From: Thermoplasmatales archaeon I-plasma
GTDB lineage: Archaea > Thermoplasmatota > Thermoplasmata > Thermoplasmatales > GCA-001856825
NCBI GenBank assembly: GCA_001856825.1
Contig: ATMD01000001.1
Coordinates: 302,581 to 366,580 of the forward strand
Length of the DNA: 64,000 nucleotides
Reading direction: 5' to 3'
Below the pieces are notes generated by a model. The model did no database searches and was not told the origin of the DNA. It worked only from the letters and a program-made list of their open reading frames with translations. Below, one piece after another: positions 8,960 to 18,202 of this stretch. The position numbers and the translations under genes are program-made. Within the stretch, counting starts at the first letter, position 1. Each line of letters opens with the position of its first letter.

Positions 8960-9172
8960 GTGGTTAATAAAGAAATGTTAAGGACACCCTACCACGACCC
9001 TTGCTGTGTGATAAAAATCATTCAACAAAACGTTTATGCTTTTTACGTTGCAGATGCCCTACAGCTAGCAACTGCTCACATTGTAGGAGCCAAGAGATTT
9101 GTGACAGCCGACAAGATGCTCATCCGGATAGCGAAGAAGGAGGGATTCGATGTCATCGAGCTTGCAGGTTAA
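8960..9172 (+). pseudogene. PIN-domain (VapC-like) remnant
   Basis: Only the C-terminal half of a PIN domain is recognisable: YVADALQLATAHIVGAKRFVTAD (from about residue 29) and the closing KEGFDVIEL, which carries the third and fourth acidic positions. The N-terminal strand with the first catalytic Asp is absent and the ~28 residues ahead do not resemble a PIN domain, so the gene is probably a decayed toxin. It begins about 50 bp after the 3' end of tRNA-Leu, a common insertion point for mobile DNA. No antitoxin is visible next to it. Confidence 0.6.
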
Positions 9173-9287
9173 GACAGGTGCGTGATACGAGTTCTGATAC
9201 ATTTCCCTGAATGTTAAGTGAGGTTGTATAGTTTATAGTATTAGAGCTCAAATCCATCGACCTGCATCCATTGCATACTCATCATCG

Positions 9288-10463
9288 TCATCTTCTAAAA
9301 TCTGTATCTTCTTCTTCAATTGAGAGTGCTATGCCAGCAAATATCTTAGGGGAAAAGAATGTTGATTTTGGAGGTAGAATTCTCCCACTTGAAACAACCT
9401 TCGTAAAAACTTCCTTCTTCCAAGGTGGCATCAGGAGGGCCACATTAGCATTCCCCCTATCAACTTCCTCTACAGCCCTCATCTCATATGGCGTATAGTC
9501 TGTCTCCTTACCGTCATCTCCATTGACTGCTTCCATTGACTGTCCATGCATTGCGAAGTGGGAATAGTCAGCTGGTGTTTCTGGATATGCTCCACTGTCC
9601 CTTATCAATTTCAAGGTATCTAGGGAAGGGACAATTTCCCTGTAGTTACCGTCGTACAAAACAACATTTCCGTCAAGCCTGGGTGTTTCCAGTTTGTTCA
9701 TCCTGAAACCGGAATTTATCCTTTTCAGTACATCCTCCCCCCCATTCCTGACAAGCCTGTGGATCCCAGATATGCTCATGGAAGGGCTGTCCAGACTAGT
9801 GATGTACGAAAATAGTGGTAAATCCATCTGACCATTTCCTTCCCTTTCCCTGTTGAACTCAGTTAGTGCCTTGACTCTGTGATGTCCGTCGGCAATTATC
9901 CCCCTGAAGCCTTCCAGGAATTTTATTATCTCCTGCATCCTTGATTCATCATCCAGAAGGTAGATGGTGTTTTCTACTCTGGCTGAATCTAAGAATGAAA
10001 ACAGCTTACCGACGCCGTCTGCAATTTTATTGAGGTAGCTCTCAATTTCAGCACCCGGGACTGCTATGAATACAGGCTCAGTTTGTGCCCCTGTCTTCCT
10101 AAGGAATTCTTTCCTCTTTTCTACATATTCCCTTATTGTGGACTCATGAGGTATCAGTTGGTCATTCCCTTCACCGAGATTTAAGGAACATATCAATCCG
10201 ATCCTTTTGACACTCCTTCCATTCTGCAAGAAATTCTGTTTCAGTACCAACATAGAGTTCTTGCTCAGCTTCGTAATCCTTCCACTTTCTATCATCTCTT
10301 TCAGAATTCTGGCAGGGTCATTGCCGAATGTGAGCCTTGTTACATTGTTAGCCCTTGAAGATAGGGCGTAGATCTCATCTTGTGACATCATGTCCGTAGG
10401 GGGTGAAACGAATTCGCCCACATTTCCGTTAAAGAAATAAGGCGAAAAACCACTGACTCTCAA
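9288..10463 (-). CDS. DUF1015 family protein
   Basis: 391-residue member of the DUF1015 family, recognised from the N-terminal FVSPPTDMM (family VSPPYDV), the central IIADGHHRVKALTEF motif and the later SDSGAYPE-like C-terminal segments. The DGHHR motif is reminiscent of ParB/sulfiredoxin-fold nucleotide-using proteins such as serine kinases of the SerK/SbnI type, but that is inference and the function is unknown. The start is a TTG preceded by a strong SD (see separate entry). Downstream of trpB2 by about 100 bp on the same strand. Confidence 0.75.
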   Translation of the reverse strand: MRVSGFSPYFFNGNVGEFVSPPTDMMSQDEIYALSSRANNVTRLTFGNDPARILKEMIESGRITKLSKNSMLVLKQNFLQNGRSVKRIGLICSLNLGEGNDQLIPHESTIREYVEKRKEFLRKTGAQTEPVFIAVPGAEIESYLNKIADGVGKLFSFLDSARVENTIYLLDDESRMQEIIKFLEGFRGIIADGHHRVKALTEFNREREGNGQMDLPLFSYITSLDSPSMSISGIHRLVRNGGEDVLKRINSGFRMNKLETPRLDGNVVLYDGNYREIVPSLDTLKLIRDSGAYPETPADYSHFAMHGQSMEAVNGDDGKETDYTPYEMRAVEEVDRGNANVALLMPPWKKEVFTKVVSSGRILPPKSTFFSPKIFAGIALSIEEEDTDFRR

Positions 10464-10470
10464 TAGTCTT

Positions 10471-10479
10471 TCACCTTCC
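10471..10479 (-). promoter_or_regulatory. Shine-Dalgarno site deciding the TTG start of the DUF1015 gene
   Basis: On the minus strand GGAAGGTGA ends 7 nt before the TTG at 10463-10461. This strong complementarity to the 16S 3' end supports the non-ATG start. Confidence 0.6.
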
Positions 10480-10563
10480 CGCCTTTGGTTTTCCCTCTTT
10501 CATTGCTGCTCTTCTTCATAGAAAGATGAGTGGTCAAAGACCCGATCACCTTTAGTACTTCCA

Positions 10564-11916
10564 TCAACCATTCACTAGATTCGGATAGCTGAATTCCTGT
10601 GGTTCCCAGTCCTCCAGCTTATTGTGGTTGTAAAGGTCATATGCAGCCAGGTCCAGGAGTCCATGACCTGAGTTGTTGAATATGATGACCTCCTCCTTTC
10701 CCTCCTTCTTGCATCTCAGCGCCTCGTCAATAACGAATCTTATTTCATGTGCAGATTCTGGTGCAGGTATTATCCCTTCAGTCCTAGCGAATATTGTCCC
10801 TGCCTCAAACACTGCAGTCTGGGGGTAGGCGTAGGATTCCATGTGGCCGTTTTTTATGAGGTATGATATTATGGGAGACATGCCGTGATATCTTAACCCT
10901 CCTGCATGAATTGGTGGATTCTTGTAGTCGCTTCCAAGCGTGAGCATCTTGAGCAGGGGTGTCAAGTGGCCTGTGTCGCCGAAGTCGTATGTATATTTCC
11001 CCTTCGTGGTATGGGGGACTGCCGCAGATTCACAGGCAACGAACCTTGCATCAAGCTTCCCCTTCAGCTTCTTTCCCATGAATGGCAGGGAGAAACCACC
11101 AAAGTTTGACCCTCCGCCTATATTACCAACTATCACGTCTGGTACTTCATCAACAATCTCCAGTTGCTTCTCCACCTCCTGTCCAATCACCGTCTGGTGC
11201 AGGAGCACGTGGTTCAGCACGGATCCAAGTGAATATTTCGTATTCTCATGCGTTACTGCGTCCTCTATTGCTTCTGAGATTGCAATGCCGAGGGAACCTG
11301 GGTTGTCTGGGTTCTCCTTGAGGAGCCTTCTCCCGTATTCCGTATATTCACTGGGAGAGGAATAGCATGTTGCACCCCAAGTCTCCATCATTATCTTGCG
11401 CCCCGGTTTCTGCCTGTAGCTTGCAGAGACCATGTACACTCTTGCCTTCAGTCCAAAGTAAGCTGCTGCCATGGAAAGGGCAGATCCCCATTGGCCAGCG
11501 CCAGTCTCAGTTGAAAGCGTCTCAACTCCCTCCTTTGCATTGTAGTATGCCTGTGCCAGAGCTGTATTAGGCTTGTGGCTTCCAGCTGGATTTACTCCCT
11601 CCCATTTGTAATATATTCTGGCAGGTGTCTTGAGGAACTTTTCAAGGCCGTATGCCCTGTACAGAGGCGACGGTCTTGGCAGCCATCTATATGCTTCAAG
11701 AACGTCCTCAGGTATGTCTATATACCTTTCCCTGGATACTTCCTGGAGGACCAGTTCTTTGGCAAAAATCCTCGTAAGCTTCTCTGGATTCACTGGTTGG
11801 TGTGTCTCAGGGTCCAAAGGAGGCGGCAAGGGCTCCGGAAGATCAGCTTGGATGTTGTACCATCTTTTTGGGATATCATCCTGGTCGAGAAATATGGCTC
11901 TATCTTTTGAAGTCAC
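10564..11916 (-). CDS. trpB2: Tryptophan synthase beta-like protein, TrpB2 type
   Basis: 450-residue PLP enzyme of the TrpB2 group, which condenses indole with serine, often without TrpA. N-terminal extension and IPKRWYNI motif are TrpB2-specific. PLP-Lys115 lies in [18 protein letters not shown] (137-146) holds the catalytic Glu; [11 protein letters not shown] is the phosphate-binding loop. GTG start. No other trp gene adjoins it, so it may serve indole salvage or act with a distant TrpA. PLP dependence ties loosely to pdxS nearby. Confidence 0.92.
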   Translation of the reverse strand: MTSKDRAIFLDQDDIPKRWYNIQADLPEPLPPPLDPETHQPVNPEKLTRIFAKELVLQEVSRERYIDIPEDVLEAYRWLPRPSPLYRAYGLEKFLKTPARIYYKWEGVNPAGSHKPNTALAQAYYNAKEGVETLSTETGAGQWGSALSMAAAYFGLKARVYMVSASYRQKPGRKIMMETWGATCYSSPSEYTEYGRRLLKENPDNPGSLGIAISEAIEDAVTHENTKYSLGSVLNHVLLHQTVIGQEVEKQLEIVDEVPDVIVGNIGGGSNFGGFSLPFMGKKLKGKLDARFVACESAAVPHTTKGKYTYDFGDTGHLTPLLKMLTLGSDYKNPPIHAGGLRYHGMSPIISYLIKNGHMESYAYPQTAVFEAGTIFARTEGIIPAPESAHEIRFVIDEALRCKKEGKEEVIIFNNSGHGLLDLAAYDLYNHNKLEDWEPQEFSYPNLVNG

Positions 11917-12159
11917 GACAAAATAGTAAATTTATGTACATTAATGTTTCGTTTTCCACTCTACTGTTACAACTATCTCATTATTGTCATAATTGTGAGA
12001 GGGTTATGATCAGCAGTTTGTCTTAGCATACTATTAGACCAATAGCACTGCAGAAGAGCATCCGGGGCCGTCATTTCTATAAGCGCTCAGTTAGACTGAT
12101 GCAGCACAATCAATAGCGCTAAATACCAGATATGCGTGATTAGTAACCAGGAGATTGGA

Positions 12160-12303
12160 ATGGAAGAAGAAAAGAAGAAGGAAGGAGCAGTTGAGAAGTC
12201 AGGAGAGGTAGTCGGCAAGGCAGCCAAGAAAGGTGCAGATGTGGTCAAAGGATTCGGCAAGGGCCTTGTTAAAGGATTCAAGAAGGAAGAGGAAAAGAAA
12301 TAA
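12160..12303 (+). CDS. Small Lys-rich, Gly-repeat protein (47 aa)
   Basis: A 47-codon reading frame with ATG at 12160 and a GGAG motif just upstream. The product is roughly one third Lys, starts and ends with Lys/Glu clusters and has a central repeat-like segment (VVGKAAKKGADVVKGFGKG, then LVKGF), predicted amphipathic helix. I do not recognise a family. Composition resembles small nucleic-acid- or membrane-binding helical proteins, without further support. It stands alone between trpB2 and the DUF917 gene and is followed by a T-rich stretch. Confidence 0.55.
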   Translation: MEEEKKKEGAVEKSGEVVGKAAKKGADVVKGFGKGLVKGFKKEEEKK

Positions 12304-12622
12304 TTGCTTTCCTTAAATTTTAATTTATTTTCTTTATTCAACTCAGAAAATAGGCATATTTTTAATTCTTAGACGAAGACTGGCATTCGCTAATTCTAAC
12401 TTAAACTCCCCTTATACCTGTAACCTATTGCTGCTGTCTCAATGTATTGTCTATCTTGACAATACGAAAAAATGTATTTAAAAAATAAGATGGCATAAGT
12501 AATACGAATTAAACAAAAAAGGAACTGCTTTGCCATAATATGGCTTCCAATGGAATATATCTGTGATGCTTTGGAAACATAGCAGAGCATAAATTATATA
12601 ATCTAATAGAATTTCTCTAATT
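12304..12622. other. AT-rich intergenic region ahead of the DUF917 operon
   Basis: 319 bp with no supportable gene. It starts with T-rich segments on the plus strand after the small gene (possible termination) and ends with the DUF917 promoter. Confidence 0.5.
12591..12602 (+). promoter_or_regulatory. TATA box of the DUF917-dpp operon
   Basis: AAATTATATAAT is centred about 26 bp before the ATG at 12623, the spacing expected if transcription starts at or next to the start codon (leaderless mRNA). Confidence 0.55.
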
Positions 12623-13702
12623 ATGCGCAGACTGTCGAAAGAGGAAGTTTTTGATATGATTGACGGCGCAACTATTTTGGGAACAGGTGGTGGCGGAGAT
12701 CCATCATCTGCATATTCAACTCTGGGCAAGTTTTTAGAGAGCGGAAGAAGTCCAATCCTTGTAGAATTGTCCGAGCTACGAAAAGAAGACTATGTCGGGA
12801 GCCCTTATTTTGTTGGCTCGATTGCACCTAATAAACATAAGAAGGGAGGACTGAAGTTTGATTATACTTTGATAGAAAAGGCGGTATTAACTGCGAAGCA
12901 ACTTCTTGATGTAGATGTGAAAGGAATGATTGCGTCGGAGATAGGAGGAGGAAACACTGGGCTAGCGATGATATCTTCAATTGTCTCTGGCGTGCCTCTA
13001 ATTAATGGAGATTTTATGGGACGGGCTGGACCAGAACTACACCAGAGTACTGTCAATGTTTGTGGAATTCCTATGACGCCGTCTATCATCGTGACCGGGA
13101 CAGGAAACGAACTTATCGTTAGGAGTTATCAAAATATCGATTCGTACGAGTCTATAGCACGTTATGTCAGTGTTATTTCAGGTGGGCATGCGGCCGTACT
13201 AGACTCAATTCTTCCAAGCTTTACCGTTAAGAAATGCTACATAAAAGGGACGATTCAAACGTGCATTGACGTTGGGAGAGCAAGAAGAGAGGCTTTAGAA
13301 AAAGGGAAGGATCCCATCGGTGCAATTACAAAGAAACTTAAAAATGGTAGGGTAATATTCTATGGGACAGTGGAGAAATATAAGTGGAAAGATGATGCTG
13401 GTTTTCTTAAGGGGACTGCCTTGGTGAAGGGTGAAGGAAAATACAAGGGCAGAACTCTCGAGAGTTACATAATGAACGAACATATTAGCGTGAAGATTGA
13501 TAATAAATTCCATGTCTTGCCACCAGATTTAATCTCGTTCTTGAAATCCGATACTGGAGAAGCAATCAGCAATACTGATTTATCAGAAGGGGATCATGTT
13601 ACGGTAATTGCATCTGACGCAGACAAGAAGTGGAAGACAAAGAGGGGTCTGGAACTATTTGGGCCAGAGCACTTTGGGATAAGGGGAAATAAAGATGATT
13701 AG
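12623..13702 (+). CDS. DUF917 (S-methyl thiohydantoin desulfurase-like) protein
   Basis: 359-residue DUF917 protein. Visible signatures: GTGGGGDPSSAY near the N-terminus, SEIGGGNTGLAMISSIVSGVPLINGDFMGRAGPE, and a C-terminal beta-rich domain. The Pfam domain was named after S-methyl thiohydantoin desulfurase and is often found beside hydantoinase/oxoprolinase genes; none is seen here. Being first gene of a run into the dppBCDF permease (31 bp spacing) suggests it processes an imported cyclic amide, modified amino acid or peptide. Codon third positions are A/T-rich compared with the first 12 kb. Confidence 0.82.
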   Translation: MRRLSKEEVFDMIDGATILGTGGGGDPSSAYSTLGKFLESGRSPILVELSELRKEDYVGSPYFVGSIAPNKHKKGGLKFDYTLIEKAVLTAKQLLDVDVKGMIASEIGGGNTGLAMISSIVSGVPLINGDFMGRAGPELHQSTVNVCGIPMTPSIIVTGTGNELIVRSYQNIDSYESIARYVSVISGGHAAVLDSILPSFTVKKCYIKGTIQTCIDVGRARREALEKGKDPIGAITKKLKNGRVIFYGTVEKYKWKDDAGFLKGTALVKGEGKYKGRTLESYIMNEHISVKIDNKFHVLPPDLISFLKSDTGEAISNTDLSEGDHVTVIASDADKKWKTKRGLELFGPEHFGIRGNKDD

Positions 13703-13733
13703 AATTAGATAGAAACTGGGAGAGTAACAGTTA

Positions 13734-14759
13734 ATGAGCTCTGGAATTGCTAGATATATTGCGACAAGGGCCGTAGCCTCTATTATTACTGTACTCGGAG
13801 CGGTCATATTGACTTTTGTCCTTACTCATTTACTAGCCCCTAATCCTGCACATATATGGGCTGGTCCGCACGCGTCTGCTTCTGAGATAGCTGCAATAAC
13901 AAAAGAATATCACCTGAACCAACCAATACAAATTCAGCTTTATTATTACATAATAGACCTCTTCACTTTCAATTTTGGTATGTCTCCTTTTTTTAAACAA
14001 CCCGTTTCGCAGCTGATATTGGTATACTATCCGAGAACCCTAATACTAATCGCAATAGCAATGTTTATATCTATAATCATAGGTATTTATTCTGGTGCCT
14101 TTGCCGCAGTCAGGCAGGATAAGTTCGGTGACGGCATTGTAAGAGTGGCTTATCTTTTGACGTGGTCGACCCCCCCATTTCTAGTGGCATTGTTCTTTCA
14201 ATACCTTTTTTCATACTATGCTGGCTGGCTACCCTCAGGACAGCTAGCTGATCCTTCACTTAAAGTTCCTCCATTTGTGACTCCAATACTTCCCCTTAAC
14301 GCTATAATCTTTGGAGATTGGGGGTTCTTGTCATCTTATATCGTTCACTCGATTCTGCCGGTAATAGCCCTTACTGCCATTTCTTTCGGAATAATAACCA
14401 GAATCACTCGTTCATCCATGTTAGAAACGATGAAGCTTGATTTCATACGAACTCAGATTATGAAAGGAACAAAGATGAGTAAGGTTGTTTATTCAAATGC
14501 GGTCAAGAACTCCCTCATCCCGGTCGTAACGGTGATATCCTTACTCTTCTCATTTCTTATAGTGGGCTCGCTGGTGATAGAGGAGGTCTTTAGCTATACA
14601 GGAATGGGATATCTAGTCACGCAGGCACTGTATAACTATGATTACCCAACTCTTATTGGATCTATATTCGTAATTGCACTATCTGTGATTTTGATCAATT
14701 TCGTTACCGATGTTGTTTATGCATTTATCGACCCAAGAATAAGGATGGGTGAACGCTAA
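13734..14759 (+). CDS. dppB: Peptide ABC transporter permease (DppB-like)
   Basis: 341-residue inner permease of the Dpp/Opp/Nik type with six membrane segments, the characteristic long extracytoplasmic loop after helix 1 (LAPNPAHIWAGP...EYHLNQP) and an EAA-loop region (LDFIRTQIMKGTKMSKV) that docks the ATPases. Forms the channel with DppC. Its last base is shared with the first base of dppC (TAATG). Confidence 0.9.
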   Translation: MSSGIARYIATRAVASIITVLGAVILTFVLTHLLAPNPAHIWAGPHASASEIAAITKEYHLNQPIQIQLYYYIIDLFTFNFGMSPFFKQPVSQLILVYYPRTLILIAIAMFISIIIGIYSGAFAAVRQDKFGDGIVRVAYLLTWSTPPFLVALFFQYLFSYYAGWLPSGQLADPSLKVPPFVTPILPLNAIIFGDWGFLSSYIVHSILPVIALTAISFGIITRITRSSMLETMKLDFIRTQIMKGTKMSKVVYSNAVKNSLIPVVTVISLLFSFLIVGSLVIEEVFSYTGMGYLVTQALYNYDYPTLIGSIFVIALSVILINFVTDVVYAFIDPRIRMGER

Positions 14760-15643
14760 TGGCTCTCTCAACCACTTGGGCATTCCTTAAGAGAATGATG
14801 CGGAATCCATATTCGGCAATTGGAACCGTAATTATGATTCTCTTTTTTGGGTGGGCTATCATAGAAGGTATTCTAAGGTACTTAGGACCAGCACTCGGTT
14901 TCTCTAATGCGGGTTATTTGCTCTTACCTTACAATCCATTTTCATTTAATCTTAGCCAATCCCTTGTTTCCCCTTCTCTTTCTCATCTCTTTGGAACGGA
15001 TTCATTAGGGCGGGACTTGTTTTCCAGAGTTCTTTACTCTATTCCAATTGATGCGGCCATATCTGTCATAGTGGTGGGAGGGGGGATCGTAGTAGGGGGA
15101 GTTGTAGGACTTACAGCCGGGTACTACGGAAAAGGGGTGGATCAGGTTAACATGCGCGTCACAGATCTTTTCTTGGCTTTTCCAGCACTTGTACTCGCAA
15201 TGGTTATAGAATATACAATAGGTAGGTCAATACTCTATGCAACTATCTCCCTCATAGTCGTTTGGTGGCCAGTATATGCACGTCTTTTTAGGAGTGAGGC
15301 TCTTAGAATTAAAAATATGAGGTTCGTAGATTCCGCCATCCTTTCAGGGCTGTCTAGGATGCAGGTTATAAGGAGACACTTTGTAAGACCCGCATTAAAC
15401 ACAATCATGTCATATGCAACTGTTGACCTAGGAAACGTAATATTGACCTACTCAATTTTGAGTTTCTTGGGACTCGGAATTCCACCTCCAGAACCTGAAC
15501 TTGGATCTATGGTATCAGATGGCCTAAGCTACTTTCCTCAGAATTGGTGGTGGGCTATTTTACCTGGAGTGGTAATAGTATTAATTGTAGTAGGAGCAGC
15601 CCTTTTTGGCGACGGGGTCCGTGATTATCTTGCAGGTGAGTAA
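14759..15643 (+). CDS. dppC: Peptide ABC transporter permease (DppC-like)
   Basis: 294-residue partner permease. FGTDSLGRDLFSRVLYSIPIDAAI is the typical DppC segment after the first membrane helix, followed by helices 2-6 and the EAA loop (MRFVDSAILSGLSRMQVIRRH). Start overlaps the dppB stop by one base. Substrate range is set by the binding protein; the candidate is the protein encoded at 18203-20158. Confidence 0.9.
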   Translation: MALSTTWAFLKRMMRNPYSAIGTVIMILFFGWAIIEGILRYLGPALGFSNAGYLLLPYNPFSFNLSQSLVSPSLSHLFGTDSLGRDLFSRVLYSIPIDAAISVIVVGGGIVVGGVVGLTAGYYGKGVDQVNMRVTDLFLAFPALVLAMVIEYTIGRSILYATISLIVVWWPVYARLFRSEALRIKNMRFVDSAILSGLSRMQVIRRHFVRPALNTIMSYATVDLGNVILTYSILSFLGLGIPPPEPELGSMVSDGLSYFPQNWWWAILPGVVIVLIVVGAALFGDGVRDYLAGE

Positions 15644-15647
15644 AGGG

Positions 15648-16646
15648 ATGGAGCGCATCTTAAGAGTTGAAGACTTGAATGTGACATATGGGGAAAGCAC
15701 TAGAGCCTTGAGGAAGGTAAACTTTGATTTATTTCAGGGAGAAATTGTAGGTATCGTTGGGGAGAGTGGAAGTGGCAAGTCAACTTTGGGGTTAGCCATC
15801 GCCAGCTTGCTTGCTCTGAATAAGAAGGTAAAATTTTCTGGAAAGGTGAACGTCAATGGAGTAGATATCCTGAATGCAAGTGAGGAACAATTATACAGAA
15901 TTCGAGGAACAGGTATCTTTGTCATCTTTCAGGACCCTTTTCAAAGTCTTGATCCACTAGTCTCTATTGAAGACCATTTATCCGAAGCATACGCAATAAG
16001 TAGCGATAGGAATAATGTTAAAGTCAATCCGGAGCAAATAAGGAAAGCTGTCATCACTGCTCTGAAGAAGGTTAACTTCACAAATCCAGAGGTTATTTTA
16101 AAAAAGTATCCACACGAGCTTTCCGGGGGACAAAACCAAAGAATTATGATTGCTATGGCTATTCTTGAGAAACCAAAATTGCTAGTAGCAGATGAACCAA
16201 CTACTGCCCTTGACGTTACAACGCAGGCACAGGTGCTTACTCTTCTAAAGAAAATTGTAAAGGAAGAAGACATGTCCCTCTTGTTCATTACTCACGACCT
16301 GGCTGTGGCCAGTATGCTGTGTGATAGAATAATTGTTCTCTACGATGGACTAATTCAAGAAATAGGAAGCGTCAAAGAAACAATATCAGATCCTTTACAT
16401 CCATACACAAAGGGTCTCATCAATAGTATACCTAATGAATCAAAGAAGGAGGGAAGACTGAAATTCATAAAGGGGATGTACATACATAATGAAGTTATCG
16501 ATGGTTGCCCCTTTTACCCAAGATGTGATTCCAGGAAGGACGAATGTATCAAGGGCATACCATCACTTATAGAAACGAGAGGGAGGAAGGTGAGGTGTAT
16601 AATCTATGGTGTTGAATACGAACGATCCGATACTACGGCTAAATAA
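15648..16646 (+). CDS. dppD: Peptide ABC transporter ATP-binding protein (DppD-like)
   Basis: ABC ATPase with Walker A GESGSGKST, signature LSGGQNQR, Walker B LLVADEPTTALD and the oligopeptide-family C-terminal region with a Cys-rich segment (CPFYPRCDSRKDEC) that can hold an Fe-S cluster. The frame is open from 15606, but an AGGTGAG motif 7 nt ahead of the ATG at 15648 and alignment of RVEDLNVTYG support the later start. Overlaps dppF by 41 bp. Confidence 0.9.
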   Translation: MERILRVEDLNVTYGESTRALRKVNFDLFQGEIVGIVGESGSGKSTLGLAIASLLALNKKVKFSGKVNVNGVDILNASEEQLYRIRGTGIFVIFQDPFQSLDPLVSIEDHLSEAYAISSDRNNVKVNPEQIRKAVITALKKVNFTNPEVILKKYPHELSGGQNQRIMIAMAILEKPKLLVADEPTTALDVTTQAQVLTLLKKIVKEEDMSLLFITHDLAVASMLCDRIIVLYDGLIQEIGSVKETISDPLHPYTKGLINSIPNESKKEGRLKFIKGMYIHNEVIDGCPFYPRCDSRKDECIKGIPSLIETRGRKVRCIIYGVEYERSDTTAK

Positions 16647-17589
16647 TATTTCAAAGTCTTACACTGGTGGGGGAAGAAGATTCCTCGGATTTACCCAAGG
16701 CGGAAAAAAGATAGTCGCACTGGAAAAAGTATCACTGGAGATTATGAAGGGAGAAACTCTTGTATTGCTCGGAGAGAGCGGGTCTGGGAAAACTACGGTA
16801 GCAAAGATGATAACTGGTTTAGAACTGCCAGATAGCGGCGAAATAATATTCAAACAAAGCAAGTTGACTTCTAGAAATAGGAATTCCCTGGCTAGAGGTA
16901 AGATCCAGATGGTTTTTCAAGATGCTGCGAGTTCTCTGGATCCTTATTATACGGTTTTTCAGTGCGTTAGTGAGCCTCTATTCAAAAGCAAAGATACAAT
17001 AGAAAAAAAGGTGGATAAAGTGCTAAGGGCACTGGAGAACGTGGGGTTAGATGAAAGTTACTTAGAAAGAAACGTAAAGGAGTTGAGTGGTGGTCAGAAA
17101 CAAAGGATTGCAATAGCAAGGGCCATTATAAGTGATCCAGACATCATTGTGTTTGACGAGGCCACTTCATCCTTAGACGTATCAATTCAAGCGCAGGTCT
17201 TAAACATACTCGTTGACATTCAAGAAAAGTATAATTTCACTTACGTTTTTATTACTCATGACTTTAATGTAGCAAAATTTATGGCCGATAGGGTGTGCAT
17301 AATCTATTATGGAAGAATATTGGAAATAGGTCCATCTGAGATAGTTCTGTCAGATCCAAAGCATCCGTATTCGATACTTCTAAAGAATGCATCTCCTATG
17401 ATAGGTAAGGAGTACGAAGATATAGATGTGATGAGCCCAGACGAAGTATATGTCGGAGACAGCAAACTCGGATATTGTTTGTTTTACAACAGGTGCCGGA
17501 ACAGGATGGAAAAGTGCCTTCAAAGCGAACCTCCCTTATTTAAATTAAAAAACAGGGAAGTAGCGTGCTTTTTATATGAAAATAAATAA
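16606..17589 (+). CDS. dppF: Peptide ABC transporter ATP-binding protein (DppF-like)
   Basis: 327-residue ABC ATPase: Walker A GESGSGKTT, signature LSGGQKQR, Walker B IIVFDEATSSLD, H-loop THDF, and the C-terminal Cys segment (CLFYNRCRNRMEKC). Pairs with DppD to drive uptake. The 41-bp overlap with dppD could be shortened if translation starts later, but no better start with an SD is evident. Last gene of the operon. Confidence 0.9.
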   Translation: MVLNTNDPILRLNNISKSYTGGGRRFLGFTQGGKKIVALEKVSLEIMKGETLVLLGESGSGKTTVAKMITGLELPDSGEIIFKQSKLTSRNRNSLARGKIQMVFQDAASSLDPYYTVFQCVSEPLFKSKDTIEKKVDKVLRALENVGLDESYLERNVKELSGGQKQRIAIARAIISDPDIIVFDEATSSLDVSIQAQVLNILVDIQEKYNFTYVFITHDFNVAKFMADRVCIIYYGRILEIGPSEIVLSDPKHPYSILLKNASPMIGKEYEDIDVMSPDEVYVGDSKLGYCLFYNRCRNRMEKCLQSEPPLFKLKNREVACFLYENK

Positions 17590-17610
17590 TTTTAAGGCAA
17601 CCAACCCATT

Positions 17611-17928
17611 TCATTATTAGTACAAGAAGAAATTGTTGCAACCAAATTTTACTGCCACTTTCATACTGATAGTAAGGCTTCTCCGCGTAAGCCGTTTTTG
17701 ACGATTGACAATGAGACATTTCAGGAATATGAACGTTTCATTGGCGTCAAAGTGTTTTCCGAGTCTTACTGTTTGCTTAATCATATTTCAGTGCTCTTCC
17801 TAGCATGCACGCTTCACCCTTTCCAGGAGAGATTTTTTGCCTGCAACATCAGGCGCCATTTTAGATCTATTTCATGGACCGATTCCAAGTCAATAACGGA
17901 AGTTTTCAAACGTCTAAATAATTCATAA
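17611..17928 (+). pseudogene. Decayed reading frame, possibly transposase-derived
   Basis: An open frame without a good start (first usable codon a TTG at 17698) runs for about 105 codons. It reads like protein rather than noise in parts (FYCHFHTDSKASPRKPFL, then LTIDNETFQEYERFIG), reminiscent of the DDE/IS4-IS1634 transposase style, but no catalytic triad can be assembled. I report it as a probable remnant with low certainty; it could be chance. The flanking 17590-17610 and 17929-18172 hold nothing I can identify. Confidence 0.25.
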
Positions 17929-18180
17929 TAAACAAACACCATTACGCGAAAGGACTCTTAAGCCACTTCACCTGCTGGAATAAAACCTATTCAGCGAACT
18001 TCGAACGGTGCCCAAATGAATTTTTCTATTCAATGAAAATCCCAGCGCATCCCATTTTGGTGATTGAAAGAAGATAGAAAATATTTCCATATGCCCTCAC
18101 AGATGATCTAATGACTGAAGTAATTATAATCCAGATATTAAATATCAAAATTTGAAAAGTTATAGACTAAAATAAATATA

Positions 18181-18194
18181 AAAAATAAAAAAAA
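18181..18194 (-). terminator. Poly-T terminator of the binding-protein gene
   Basis: On the minus strand two T runs (8 and 5-6 T) separated by one A follow the stop codon by about 10 nt, as expected for archaeal intrinsic termination. Confidence 0.55.
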
Positions 18195-18202
18195 GGGTCA
18201 GT

